A stretch of DNA of 64,000 bases, taken from assembly GCA_964371405.1 (NCBI GenBank), contig CAYJLV010000013.1, positions 23,772 to 87,771 on the forward strand, written 5' to 3'. The notes under the pieces are model-generated. The model had not been told where the DNA came from and ran no database searches. It saw only the letters and a program-made list of their open reading frames with translations. Positions 52,800-61,604 of this stretch are shown here, one piece after another (position 1 is the stretch's first letter; each line of letters starts with the position of its first letter). The position numbers and the translations under genes were made by a program. The DNA comes from JAMHWF01 sp964371405. GTDB taxonomy: Bacteria; Pseudomonadota; Gammaproteobacteria; Burkholderiales; Burkholderiaceae_C.

Positions 52800-53930
52800 A
52801 TGGACCTGCGTCCGTTGTCCGAGCTGAAGCAGCGCATGCGCTACGGCGCGGCGCTGCCGTTTCACATCCGGCATCCGGACGGCACGCTGCTGCTCGCGCG
52901 CGGCCAGCTCATGCGCGACGAGGCACAGTTCGACGCGCTCGTCGCGCGCGGCGCCGTCATCGACGACAGCGAGCCGCAGGCCGCCGCGCGCGGCGTCTTC
53001 GCGGTGACCGACGCACCGGTCGAGCAGCTGCCGGGGATGTGGGTGCGCTGCATGAGCCGGGTCGGTCATTTGCTGCGCGAATCGGTGCAGACCAACTTCG
53101 TCGACGCGCTCGAAGAAGCGTCCAGGCCGGTGTTGGCGCTGATCCAGCGCGACCCCGATCTCGCGATCTTCCAGATGGTGCAGCAGGTCGAGGGCGGCAA
53201 GCAGAACTATGGCGTCGCGCACTCGATCCACGCAGCGGTGGCCTGCCACCTGGTCGCGGACCGGCTCGGCTGGGACGCTGCCGACGCGCGGCGTGCCTTC
53301 AAGGCCGCGCTGACGATGAACATGGGGATGATCGAGCTGCAGGGCCGGCTCGCCAACCAGGTGACGCCCGTGACGCCGACACAGCGCGCCGCGATTCGCG
53401 CGCACCCGCAGCGCAGCGTCGAGATCCTGCAGGCCGCCGGCATCGCCGACGGCGACTGGCTCGACGCCGTCGCGCAGCACCACGAGGCGCCCGACGGCAG
53501 CGGTTACCCGCAGGGCCTGCGCGAGGTCGGCACGCTGGCGATGCTGCTGCGCCACGCCGACGTCTACACCGCCATGCTCAGCACGCGCATCAACCGCGCG
53601 GCGCTGCCCGCCAACCACGCGGCGCGACGCCTGTTCCTCGCCGGCCAGAGCGACCCGATGGTGCTCGCACTGGTCAAGGAGTTCGGCATCTATCCGCCCG
53701 GCAGCTACGTCAGGCTCGCGTCGGGCGAGGTCGGCATCGTCGTCAAGCGCGGCGAGCAGGCCAACGCGCCCGTCGTCGCTGCCCTGGTGGACCGCCGCGG
53801 CGACGCGCTGATGGAGCCGGTGCGCCGCAGCACCGCAACGCCCGAACACGCGATCACCGACGTCATCGACGAGAAGACCGTGCGCGTGCGCGTCGCGACC
53901 GAGAAGCTGGTGCTGCTGGCGCGGGGCTGA
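52800..53930 (+). CDS. HD-GYP-type domain protein with degenerate HD motif
   Basis: The 376-aa cytosolic protein has an N-terminal domain (about 1-115) and a C-terminal HD-GYP-like phosphodiesterase domain (about 120-290). QHHEAPDGSGYPQGL keeps the GYP signature, but the metal-binding HDIGK position reads MNMGM, so both the His and the Asp are lost. It may bind c-di-GMP without cleaving it. AAAGGA lies 8 nt before the ATG. It runs divergently from the acyl-CoA synthetase gene. Confidence 0.8.
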   Translation: MDLRPLSELKQRMRYGAALPFHIRHPDGTLLLARGQLMRDEAQFDALVARGAVIDDSEPQAAARGVFAVTDAPVEQLPGMWVRCMSRVGHLLRESVQTNFVDALEEASRPVLALIQRDPDLAIFQMVQQVEGGKQNYGVAHSIHAAVACHLVADRLGWDAADARRAFKAALTMNMGMIELQGRLANQVTPVTPTQRAAIRAHPQRSVEILQAAGIADGDWLDAVAQHHEAPDGSGYPQGLREVGTLAMLLRHADVYTAMLSTRINRAALPANHAARRLFLAGQSDPMVLALVKEFGIYPPGSYVRLASGEVGIVVKRGEQANAPVVAALVDRRGDALMEPVRRSTATPEHAITDVIDEKTVRVRVATEKLVLLARG

Positions 53931-53966
53931 TCCTGCCTCCCGCCTGCAGGCCCGCGCCGCGGGCCC

Positions 53967-53972
53967 TACAGT
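53967..53972 (+). promoter_or_regulatory. -10-like hexamer for a probable leaderless transcript
   Basis: TACAGT ends 7 nt before the ATG at 53980; no Shine-Dalgarno sequence. Confidence 0.45.
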
Positions 53973-53979
53973 GCGGCCC

Positions 53980-54891
53980 ATGACTGCCTACATTCCCCGC
54001 CGCGCGGCGCGCAGCGAGTTCCTGCGCCTGCGCGGACTGAACCACCACCTCCACGTCTGGGGCGACCCCGCCCGAGCCACGGCCGGGCGGCCGGTGCTCG
54101 TCATGCTGCACGGCTGGATGGACGTCGGCGCCTCGTTCCAGTTCGTCGTCGACGCCCTCGCCGAAGCGCGCTGCGTGATCGCACCCGACTGGCGCGGCTT
54201 CGGCCTGAGCGACGCGCCCGGCACCGACAGCTACTGGTTCCCCGACTACCTCGCCGATCTCGAGGCGCTGCTCGACGCCCGCGCGCCCGGACGGCCGGTC
54301 GACCTGCTCGGCCACAGCATGGGCGGCAACGTGGCGATGATCTATGCCGGCGTGCGCCCCGAGCGGGTGCGCCGCCTCGTCAACCTCGAAGGCTTCGGCA
54401 TCCCCGACGCGCCGGCCACGCTGGCGCCCAAACGCTACGAGCAGTGGCTCGACGAGTTGAAGGCGCCGGCGCGGCTGCGCAGCTACACCAGCGTCGAAGC
54501 CGTCGCCGATCGGCTGCGCCAGACCAACCCGCTGCTGACCCCGGCGCGCGCCGCCTGGCTGGCGCCGCACTGGTCGCGCCGCGGCGACGACGGCCGCTGG
54601 CACATCCTCGGCGACCCGGCGCACAAGCACGTCAACCCGGTGCTCTACCGCAAGGACGAATCGCTCGCCTGCTGGCAGCGCATCACCGCGCCGATGCTGT
54701 GGGTCGAAGGCGACCGCACCGACATCGCCAAGTGGTGGAACGAGCGCTACTCGGTGGCCGAGTTCCACGAACGGCTGGCCGTCGTCGCGCGCGTCGAGAA
54801 GCACGTCCTCTCGCCGGCCGGCCACATGGTGCACCACGACCAGCCCGAGGCCTTGGCCGAGCGGATCGAACGGTTTCTCGACGCCGCATGA
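53980..54891 (+). CDS. Alpha/beta-hydrolase family protein
   Basis: The 303-aa hydrolase has oxyanion region LHGWMDVGASFQ (about 45), nucleophile elbow GHSMGG (Ser about 113), and a late His in GHMVHHD (about 283). Fold and length resemble epoxide hydrolase/esterase-type enzymes; substrate unknown. Its stop overlaps the next gene's ATG (ATGA). Confidence 0.88.
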   Translation: MTAYIPRRAARSEFLRLRGLNHHLHVWGDPARATAGRPVLVMLHGWMDVGASFQFVVDALAEARCVIAPDWRGFGLSDAPGTDSYWFPDYLADLEALLDARAPGRPVDLLGHSMGGNVAMIYAGVRPERVRRLVNLEGFGIPDAPATLAPKRYEQWLDELKAPARLRSYTSVEAVADRLRQTNPLLTPARAAWLAPHWSRRGDDGRWHILGDPAHKHVNPVLYRKDESLACWQRITAPMLWVEGDRTDIAKWWNERYSVAEFHERLAVVARVEKHVLSPAGHMVHHDQPEALAERIERFLDAA

Positions 54892-55319
54892 CAACGCTGC
54901 GCGCCGGTGCGAAGATGGCCGCACAGCAGGTGAGCGCGATGACCACAGGACAAACGATCCGCCGCGTGGGGTTCCGCAAGTGGTACGAGCGCGAACTGAT
55001 CCAGAGCCACCTGCACCTCGTGCTGCTGCTGCTCGCGGCGATCGGCCTGCTCGGCAGCGCCGAGGCCTACGGCAACAAGCTCTCGGCGGCGTCGCAGCTC
55101 ACCGCCATCGGCTGCGGCCTGGCCAGCGCGGCGATCGGTCTGTATGCGCTGCGCCGCTACCTCTGCCTGCTCAGCCACGCCGAGTTTGTCGCCGATCAGG
55201 CGGTCTGCCGCCACTGCGACGCCTATGCCAAGTGGGAGCTGCTCGACGAGACGGCCGACGGCGCACACCTGAGCGTGCGCTGCCGGCGCTGCGAACACCG
55301 CTGGAAAATCGACGTCTGA
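54888..55319 (+). CDS. Small membrane protein with C-terminal zinc ribbon
   Basis: The 143-aa protein has two hydrophobic segments (about residues 43-62 and 73-92) and a CxxC...CxxC zinc ribbon at the C terminus (CRHCDAYA, CRRCEHRW). No family recognised. The ATG at 54888 overlaps the hydrolase stop; ATGs at 54915 and 54939 are alternatives, and the last has AGGTGA upstream. Confidence 0.6.
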   Translation: MTTLRAGAKMAAQQVSAMTTGQTIRRVGFRKWYERELIQSHLHLVLLLLAAIGLLGSAEAYGNKLSAASQLTAIGCGLASAAIGLYALRRYLCLLSHAEFVADQAVCRHCDAYAKWELLDETADGAHLSVRCRRCEHRWKIDV

Positions 55320-55328
55320 GGACTCACC

Positions 55329-55955
55329 TCAACGCCTGACCCAGCGCCGCTGCGCCGCCAGCCGCGCGGCGGCGGCGAAGCGAGGCTGCCGCAATTCCTT
55401 CAGCAGCGCGGGCCAGAGCCTGAGCAGCAGTTCAGCGGTGGCCAGCGTGTCGGCCGCAGCCTGGTGGCGCTGTTCGCAGACGATGCCGAAGTGCTGCATC
55501 CACTCGTCGAGCGAGCGCGCCGCGACCTGCGGGTGCAGCACGTCGGCCAGCGGCGCGATGTCGAGCCAGGAGCTCGCGAGGCGCCGGCCGAGCGAAGCTT
55601 CGAAGCCGCGCTCGATCAGTGTCTGGTCGAAGGCGGCATGGAACGCGAGCAGCGGCGAGTTGCCGACGTAGCGCTCGAAAGCTGCCAGCGCCTCGGCCGG
55701 TTCGACGCCGGCGCGCTGCGCGCCGACGCCGATGCCGTGCATCAGGATGTTGGCCTTGTCGGGCGTCGCCGCCTCGCTGTGCAGCACGATCTCGAAGCTG
55801 TCGCCGAGCGCGATGGCGGCGCGCCGGCCGTCGATGCGCAGCGCCAGCGCTGCGATGGCAAGGAGCCGGTCGCGGCTCGCGTCGAGGCCGCTCGATTCGA
55901 CGTCGACCACGATCCAGCGCGCGTCGTCGACCGCCGCACCGCGGCGCCAGATCAT
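55329..55955 (-). CDS. DnaQ-like DEDDh 3'-5' exonuclease
   Basis: The 208-aa exonuclease domain protein has ExoI motif VVDVESSGLD (about 16-25), ExoII region LLAFHAAFDQTLIERGF (about 101-117) and ExoIII HQAAADTLATAELL (about 163-176). It is not the polymerase proofreading subunit by length or context. Such genes often accompany the cNMP/CBS/DUF294 protein and the VC_2705-type symporter found upstream here. Its ATG lies exactly at the end of the 118-bp repeat, whose AGGGGCGGTC provides the ribosome-binding site. Confidence 0.87.
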   Translation of the reverse strand: MIWRRGAAVDDARWIVVDVESSGLDASRDRLLAIAALALRIDGRRAAIALGDSFEIVLHSEAATPDKANILMHGIGVGAQRAGVEPAEALAAFERYVGNSPLLAFHAAFDQTLIERGFEASLGRRLASSWLDIAPLADVLHPQVAARSLDEWMQHFGIVCEQRHQAAADTLATAELLLRLWPALLKELRQPRFAAAARLAAQRRWVRR

Positions 55956-56071
55956 GACCGCCCCTTGCGCGTCGGGTACGTCGGCCGATCCCCAGGGGCC
56001 ACGAGGGGCCCCTTCGTGGCCCGTGGGATCGCGGGCCGGCTTGGGGCGGCCCGGCGCTCGGCCCGCAGCGC
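55955..56071 (-). repeat. 117-bp palindromic repeat, copy 2 (at the start of the exonuclease gene)
   Basis: Partner of the repeat at 36180-36297. Here the central palindrome GGGCCACGA...TTCGTGGCCC is nearly perfect, within GATCCC...GGGATC arms. It fills most of the 124-nt gap before the DUF294 gene. Confidence 0.8.
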
Positions 56072-56079
56072 ACCGAGGC

Positions 56080-57936
56080 TCATCGCCGGTAATCGAGCTC
56101 GAGCCGCTGCTGCAGCCGCCGCGCGATGCGCAGCGACTCCTTCAGCACACGGCGGTCGATGTCGTTGAGCGTCGCCACGTCGAGCTCGTTCGGCCGCTCG
56201 GGCAGCGATACGCCGTCGAGCTGCGTGCGCAGCCGCAGCATCTGCAGGTACTCGAAGCCGCCGACCCAGGCCTCGCCCTCGTTGGCCGGCAGGCCGATCG
56301 CGGCAACGGCAGCCTCGAAGCGGCGCCGCGTGTTGGTCTCGGGAATGCCGTGCGCCAGCGCGTACAGGCGCGCCGCGTCGACGAAGATCGCCGTGCCCTG
56401 CAGCTTGAGGTCGATGCGCTCGGAGTCGAAGCCGCCGCGCCAGTTCAGCGGCGGCGCATGCACGAGCGCGTTGTCGGCCATCTGCTTGACGAAGCGCGGC
56501 ACGCCGGCGGCGCGCTGCGTGACCAGCTCGCGCATCGGCGCGGCCAGCTCGTGACGGCCGATCAGCGGGCGCAGATCGAAGTAGATGCTGGCGGCGAGCA
56601 GGTCGGAGGGCGCGCCTTGCTCGATCCACGCGGCAAAGCGTGCGCACCATTCGTCGGGGGTGAGGCAGCACTCGGGGTTGCCCGCCATCACGTTGCCGCG
56701 ACACAGCGGGAAGCCGCAGGCGTCGAGCGCCTCGTTGACGCGCCGCGCGAAGGCGAGCCACGCCGGCCGGTCGCGGCCCGGATCGTCGCTCGTGAAGACC
56801 AGGCCGTTGTCCTGGTCGGTGGCGACGGTCTGCTCCGAGCGGCCTTCCGAGCCGAAGGCGAGCCAGCACATGCGTTGCCGGTCGACGCCGCAATCGGCCG
56901 CGATCAACGTGACGATCCGCTCGGTCAGCAAGTCGTTGAGCCGGCTGATCAGCTCGGTGAGCTGGCGCGCGCCGACGCCCTGGCCGAGCAGGTTGCGCGC
57001 CAGGCGCCGCGTCTCGCCGGCCAGTGCGACGAGGGTCGCCACGTCGTCGGCGTGGCGGATCGACGTGCCGACGTGGTTGATCGACAGGCGCTGCATCGCG
57101 AACAGGTCGCGCTCCGACACGATGCCGACGACGCGCGCGCCTTCCGTCACCGGCACGTGGCGGATGCCGTGGCGCACCATGGCGAGCACGGCGTCCTGCG
57201 CCGTCGCGTCGGCGGGCAGCGTGTGCACCGGCGCGCTCATCACCTGCGCGATCGGCGTCGCCAGCGGCAACTGCGGCAGCGTGACGCGGCCGAGAATGTC
57301 GTGGCGCGTCAGGATGCCGGCGGCCGCGCCGCCCGCATCGACGACGAGGACCGAGCCGATGCGCTTGTCGTGCATGCGCGCCAGCGCCTCGGCCAGCGGA
57401 GCCTCGGGCCCCACCGTGATCGGCCTGCGGCGCGCGAACTCGGCGAGCGGGCGTTCGAGCGAATGCTCGGCCAGCGTCCGGGCCGAATAGGCGGCCTGCA
57501 ATGCACGGCGCGAGTAGTCGAGCGAGCGCATCACGCGCGCATTCAGGAAGTCGGCGAACACGCCGCTCGCCTCGGCGAGCTGCTTCACGGTCGCGGCCGG
57601 CACGCGCAGGCAGAAGGTGTCGCCGACGGAGTGATAGCGCGTCGTCACGGCGCGCTCGGCGAGCAGCGCGCCGACCGGAAACATGTCGCCCGGGTCGTAC
57701 TCGAAGCCGGCGCCCTGCGCCGCAGCGCCGCCCTGCCCGACGACGGTGCCGCTGCGGATGCAGTACAGCTCGCCAACGACGCCGTCGTCGGGCCCGAGCA
57801 CGGCCTCGCCGGGCGCGAAGTAGACCTGATCGGCCGCGGCGACGAGCGCGTCGACCTGCGCCGGCTCCATGCGCGCGAACGGCACGTAGCGCATCAACTC
57901 GGCACGCAACTGCGCGATCAGGCTCGGCGACACCAT
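56080..57936 (-). CDS. Cyclic-nucleotide-binding/CBS/DUF294 nucleotidyltransferase-like regulator
   Basis: The 618-aa cytosolic protein has a cNMP-binding beta-roll (about 10-140), a CBS pair (about 165-280; RRPITVGPEAPLAEAL, RIGSVLVVD, HGIRHVPVTEGARVVGIVSE), then a DUF294 nucleotidyltransferase-like domain (FGSEGRSEQTVATDQDNGLV, about 370-390) and its C-terminal partner (DLRPLIGR). This architecture is typically encoded next to DUF4212/VC_2705 symporters, as here, and probably regulates transport or acetate metabolism. A TTG at 57960 would extend it by eight residues; the ATG is preferred. Confidence 0.88.
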   Translation of the reverse strand: MVSPSLIAQLRAELMRYVPFARMEPAQVDALVAAADQVYFAPGEAVLGPDDGVVGELYCIRSGTVVGQGGAAAQGAGFEYDPGDMFPVGALLAERAVTTRYHSVGDTFCLRVPAATVKQLAEASGVFADFLNARVMRSLDYSRRALQAAYSARTLAEHSLERPLAEFARRRPITVGPEAPLAEALARMHDKRIGSVLVVDAGGAAAGILTRHDILGRVTLPQLPLATPIAQVMSAPVHTLPADATAQDAVLAMVRHGIRHVPVTEGARVVGIVSERDLFAMQRLSINHVGTSIRHADDVATLVALAGETRRLARNLLGQGVGARQLTELISRLNDLLTERIVTLIAADCGVDRQRMCWLAFGSEGRSEQTVATDQDNGLVFTSDDPGRDRPAWLAFARRVNEALDACGFPLCRGNVMAGNPECCLTPDEWCARFAAWIEQGAPSDLLAASIYFDLRPLIGRHELAAPMRELVTQRAAGVPRFVKQMADNALVHAPPLNWRGGFDSERIDLKLQGTAIFVDAARLYALAHGIPETNTRRRFEAAVAAIGLPANEGEAWVGGFEYLQMLRLRTQLDGVSLPERPNELDVATLNDIDRRVLKESLRIARRLQQRLELDYRR

Positions 57937-58028
57937 GGGAAGCGAGTTTCGCCGATCCAAACGACAACGGCCCCGCTCTCGCGAGCGGGGCCGCCGGCAA
58001 CACCTTGCGGAGTTGCGTCAGATCAAGC

Positions 58029-60164
58029 TCAGGGCTTCATCGGAGCCAGCTTGAGATTGGGATAGCGCACGTGCTCGACGAGCTCCTGCGTCTCCTTCTT
58101 CGGCGGCGGCGTCAGCAGGCTGATGACGATGATCACCGCGAAGCCGATCGGCACGCCGAACAGGCCGGCCGAGATCGGCTGGATGCCCCACCAGATGTTG
58201 TCGGCGATCGGGCTGGTCACGCCGAAGATGCCGCGCATCCAGGGCTGCGTCGTTGCCATGTAGTAGAACGTCGTGCCCAGGCCGGCGATCATGCCCAGCG
58301 AGGCGCCCCACTTGTTGGCCCGTTGCCAGAAGATGCCAAGCACCAGCGCCGGGAAGAACGCGGCCGCCGCGAACGAGAAGGCCGCCGAAACCAGGAACAG
58401 GATGTCCGCCGGCTTCTGCGCCGCCACCAGCGCCGCCAGCAAGGCGACGACCAGCAGCAGGGCCTTCGAGATCGCGACGCGGCGCGCCGTCGGCGCGTTC
58501 GGGTCGATCATCTTGTAGTACAGGTCGTGGCTCAGCGCGTTGGCGATCGTCAGCAGCAAGCCGTCGGCCGTCGACAGCGCGGCCGCGAGGCCGCCCGCCG
58601 CCACCATGCCCGAGATGACGAACGGCAGTCCGCCGATCGCCGGCGTGGCCAGCACGATGATGTCGCCGCCGATCTTCATCTCGCCGAGCTGGAAGATGCC
58701 GTCCTTGTTGACGTCCGTCACCGACAGCAGCGCCGGGTCCACCGCCTGCCAGGCCGAGATCCAGTCCGGCAGCTTGTCGAACGGCGTGCCGACCAGTACG
58801 GTGAAGACCTCGTACTTGACCAGCACGGCGAGCGACGGGGCGGTGAAGTACAGCAGGAAGATGAAGAACAGCGACCAGCCCACCGACTGGCGCGCTTCCT
58901 TCACCGACGGCGTCGTGTAGTAGCGCATCAGGATGTGCGGCAGCGCAGCCGTGCCGATCATCAGGCAGAAGATCAGCGCGAGGAAGTTGCGCCGCGACTC
59001 GTTGTACGTCTTCTGCGCCGCGGCGTCGCCGTTCGGATCGCCGGCGAACACCTGCGCGTGATTCGGCATGCCCGCCAGCGGCTTGGCGCGCGCGTCGGCG
59101 CCGGCCTTCGCGGCCGTCCACGCCTTCTTCGCCGCCTCGGCGTCGGCCGGCACGGCAGCCAGCGCCTTCTCGGCGGCCGTCACGTCGGCGCCCGGTGCGT
59201 TGGCGGCCTTCAGGTCGGCCACCTTCTTCTGCGCCGCATCCTTGTCGGCGGCGAGCGCGGCCGGGATGTCCTTGAGCTTCGCGGCGAGCGAGTCCGACTG
59301 CGCCTTGAAGATGGCGATGACTTCCTTCTCCTTCGGGTCGTCGCGCAGCTGCTTCTCGCGCTCCGTCACCTTCTGCAGCTGGTAGCCGTAAATGGCCTGC
59401 GGCACCGGCACGCTGGTCTGCTTGACCGACAGCCAGATCACGGGCACGAGGTACGCGATGATCAGAATGATGTACTGCGCGACCTGCGTCCACGTGACGG
59501 CGCGCATGCCGCCGAGGAACGAGCACACCAGGATGCCGGCCAGGCCGACGAAGATCCCGACCTCGAACGCGAGGCCCGACAGGCGGGCGGTGATGATGCC
59601 CACGCCGTAGATCTGCGCCACCACGTAGGTGAACGAGCACAGGATCGCCGCGATGATCCCCAGGAAGCGCGGCAGGTTGCCCTCGTAGCGCGCACCCAGG
59701 AAGTCGGGGATCGTGAACTGCCCGAACTTGCGCAGGAACGGCGCGAGGAACAGCGCCACCAGGCAGTAGCCGCCGGTCCACCCGAGGATGAACGCGAGGC
59801 CGCCGAAGCCGGTGAGGTACAGCGTGCCGGCCATGCCGATGAACGACGCTGCGCTCATCCAGTCGGCGCCCGTGGCCATGCCGTTGTAGATGGCCGGCAC
59901 GCGCCTGCCGGCGACGTAGTACTCGGCCGCGTCGGTGGTGCGGCTCATGATGCCGATGCCGGCATACAGGCCCACGGTGGCGAGCAGGAAGATCATGCCG
60001 ATCCAGTTGCGCGGCAGCCCCATCTGCTCGAGGACCGCGAGGACCAGGATGAAGGCGATGAAACCGCCCGTGTACCACTTGTACACCTTGTTGAGCTGCT
60101 TCTTGAACGCCCGGTTGTCGGCGGCGCCGCCGCCGCCTGCAGTAGATCCGAAAATGCCGGCCAT
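58029..60164 (-). CDS. Sodium:solute symporter, VC_2705 subfamily (acetate/carboxylate type), large subunit
   Basis: The 711-aa sodium-solute symporter has about 13 transmembrane segments. Family motifs: AEYYVAGRRVPAIYNGMATGADWMS (split, about 65-90), GFGGLAFILGWTGGY and ALSTADGLLLTIANALSHDLYY. About 110 residues of charged, Ala/Lys-rich, probably helical sequence (about 265-375) are inserted between membrane segments, so it is longer than ActP. GAGGAGGAATGAC precedes the ATG, and the small DUF4212 subunit gene ends 1 nt before the start codon. Confidence 0.92.
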   Translation of the reverse strand: MAGIFGSTAGGGGAADNRAFKKQLNKVYKWYTGGFIAFILVLAVLEQMGLPRNWIGMIFLLATVGLYAGIGIMSRTTDAAEYYVAGRRVPAIYNGMATGADWMSAASFIGMAGTLYLTGFGGLAFILGWTGGYCLVALFLAPFLRKFGQFTIPDFLGARYEGNLPRFLGIIAAILCSFTYVVAQIYGVGIITARLSGLAFEVGIFVGLAGILVCSFLGGMRAVTWTQVAQYIILIIAYLVPVIWLSVKQTSVPVPQAIYGYQLQKVTEREKQLRDDPKEKEVIAIFKAQSDSLAAKLKDIPAALAADKDAAQKKVADLKAANAPGADVTAAEKALAAVPADAEAAKKAWTAAKAGADARAKPLAGMPNHAQVFAGDPNGDAAAQKTYNESRRNFLALIFCLMIGTAALPHILMRYYTTPSVKEARQSVGWSLFFIFLLYFTAPSLAVLVKYEVFTVLVGTPFDKLPDWISAWQAVDPALLSVTDVNKDGIFQLGEMKIGGDIIVLATPAIGGLPFVISGMVAAGGLAAALSTADGLLLTIANALSHDLYYKMIDPNAPTARRVAISKALLLVVALLAALVAAQKPADILFLVSAAFSFAAAAFFPALVLGIFWQRANKWGASLGMIAGLGTTFYYMATTQPWMRGIFGVTSPIADNIWWGIQPISAGLFGVPIGFAVIIVISLLTPPPKKETQELVEHVRYPNLKLAPMKP

Positions 60165-60165
60165 G

Positions 60166-60423
60166 TCATTCCTCCTCGGCAACGCCGTATTCCTGGTCCA
60201 GGCGGTTCATGTAGGCCGCGTAGAACCAGATGATCAGGACATAGACGATCAGCGCGCCCTGGGCCGCGACCCAGAAGCTGAACGGCCAGCCGAAGAACGT
60301 GAAGTTCAGGTCCCGGGCGAAGTACCCGATGACGAACGTGACGACGAACCAGATCGCCAGCAGGATGCCGGTGATCCGAAGCGTCTTGCTCCAGTACTCG
60401 CGATGTCGCTCGCTCAGTTGCAT
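60166..60423 (-). CDS. DUF4212 small subunit of sodium/solute symporter
   Basis: The 85-aa protein has two membrane segments (about 15-35 and 48-70) and the DUF4212 signature HREYWSKTLRITGILLAIW and FPFSFWVAAQGALIVYVLII-type core. It partners the large symporter encoded immediately downstream, like YjcH with ActP. Confidence 0.92.
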   Translation of the reverse strand: MQLSERHREYWSKTLRITGILLAIWFVVTFVIGYFARDLNFTFFGWPFSFWVAAQGALIVYVLIIWFYAAYMNRLDQEYGVAEEE

Positions 60424-60478
60424 GGCAGTTGCCTCCTGCGTTGTTGTCCGGAGTGATCCCCGGGCTTGCTCAAAAAAC

Positions 60479-61054
60479 TCATGGCGCCAACCCCGTCTCG
60501 CGCTGCAGTTGCGCGGCGATCTTGGGCTCGAAGCCCTGGAGGTGGCGGATGATCTTCCTGGCCGCCTCGGGATCGTGGCGGTCGAAGTGCACGCGCGCGA
60601 GCTGGTACCAGCCGTACGGGCTCATCGGCTGCAGCTCGGTATTGCGCTTGAGCGCGGCGACGGCCTCGTCGTAGCGTTGCTGGCGGATCAGCGCGAGGCC
60701 CAAGCCGTACCAAGCCCGGTCGAGCTTGGCGTCGAGCGCCAGCGAGCGGCGAAACGCCGCTTCGGCGTCGGCAAAGCGGCCGGCCTCGTCGAGCAGGAAG
60801 GCGAGGTTGAACCAGTCGCCCGCGCTGCGCTCCGGGTGCAACGAGGTCAGGCGTTCGGCGTCGGCAATGGCGTCATCGCGGCGCCCGAGCTGGGCGCGGA
60901 CGTGGCAGCGACTGGCCAGCGCATAGGCGTCGTCTGGCCAACGCGCGAGCATCGCGTCGAACACGGCGAGCGCCGCGACGCGCCGGTTCAGGATCAGCAG
61001 CACGATGGCGCGCAGCTTGTGCTGCCACCAATCGAAACGGGCTCTCACTGGCAT
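60479..61054 (-). CDS. Tetratricopeptide-repeat protein
   Basis: The 191-aa protein has about four TPR units (for example DWFNLAFLLDEAGRFADAEA, AWYGLGLALIRQQRYDEAVA, GWYQLARVHFDRHDPEAARK), preceded by a short hydrophobic stretch (LRAIVLLILNRR). It is probably a scaffold for protein contacts; no enzyme domain. It overlaps the end of the upstream membrane protein gene by 10 nt. The ATG at 61054 avoids a long untypical leader. Confidence 0.82.
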   Translation of the reverse strand: MPVRARFDWWQHKLRAIVLLILNRRVAALAVFDAMLARWPDDAYALASRCHVRAQLGRRDDAIADAERLTSLHPERSAGDWFNLAFLLDEAGRFADAEAAFRRSLALDAKLDRAWYGLGLALIRQQRYDEAVAALKRNTELQPMSPYGWYQLARVHFDRHDPEAARKIIRHLQGFEPKIAAQLQRETGLAP

Positions 61055-61341
61055 GCGGCGACTCCGATTCGCACGCACAAGTCGATCTTCTCGAACGTGA
61101 CGATCGCGTAAGCGATCAGCAGCAGGAAGAAGGTGACCACCGGCACGTGATGGTCTGCGACCTGGCGCGGCGTGAGCCTGCGGACGATCCACGTGAACGG
61201 CCGCGACAGCACCTGCAGCAGCTGGTAGAAGAAATTGGTGCCGCGGCGCGAGCCGGCGAGCACGAAAAGCAACCCTTGCCCGAGCAGCGCGAGCAGCGGG
61301 ATGTACAGCACGAGCTGCACGAGATTGAGAAACGTCAGCAT
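61045..61341 (-). CDS. Small YggT-like membrane protein
   Basis: The 98-aa protein has two hydrophobic regions (about 5-30 and 70-88) separated by RPFTWIVRRLTPRQVADHH, which resembles the YggT-family linker (P...IRR..P). It is co-transcribed with the TPR gene through a 10-nt overlap and diverges from prfB. Function unknown. Confidence 0.65.
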   Translation of the reverse strand: MLTFLNLVQLVLYIPLLALLGQGLLFVLAGSRRGTNFFYQLLQVLSRPFTWIVRRLTPRQVADHHVPVVTFFLLLIAYAIVTFEKIDLCVRIGVAACQ

Positions 61342-61604
61342 GGCGGGCGTGCGGCGCGCGCCGCCGGGCTGCGGTCCTGCTGTCGTGACGACAACGGCAT
61401 GCACTGGGTCTCCTGTGGGTGTTCTGGCGTGCAGACGGACTTTCGTTTCCGGCGGCTTACGCGTTCCTGACAGAAAGGCTCGGAATCCGCACTACCCCGG
61501 TCAGGACAAACCCTCAGGTGCAGCGCAAGCCGCCTCGCCGCACGGCCCGGCCAGGCGCGCGGCGACCGCATGCGAAAATCGCCGCCTTTGCCGCACGAGA
61601 CACC

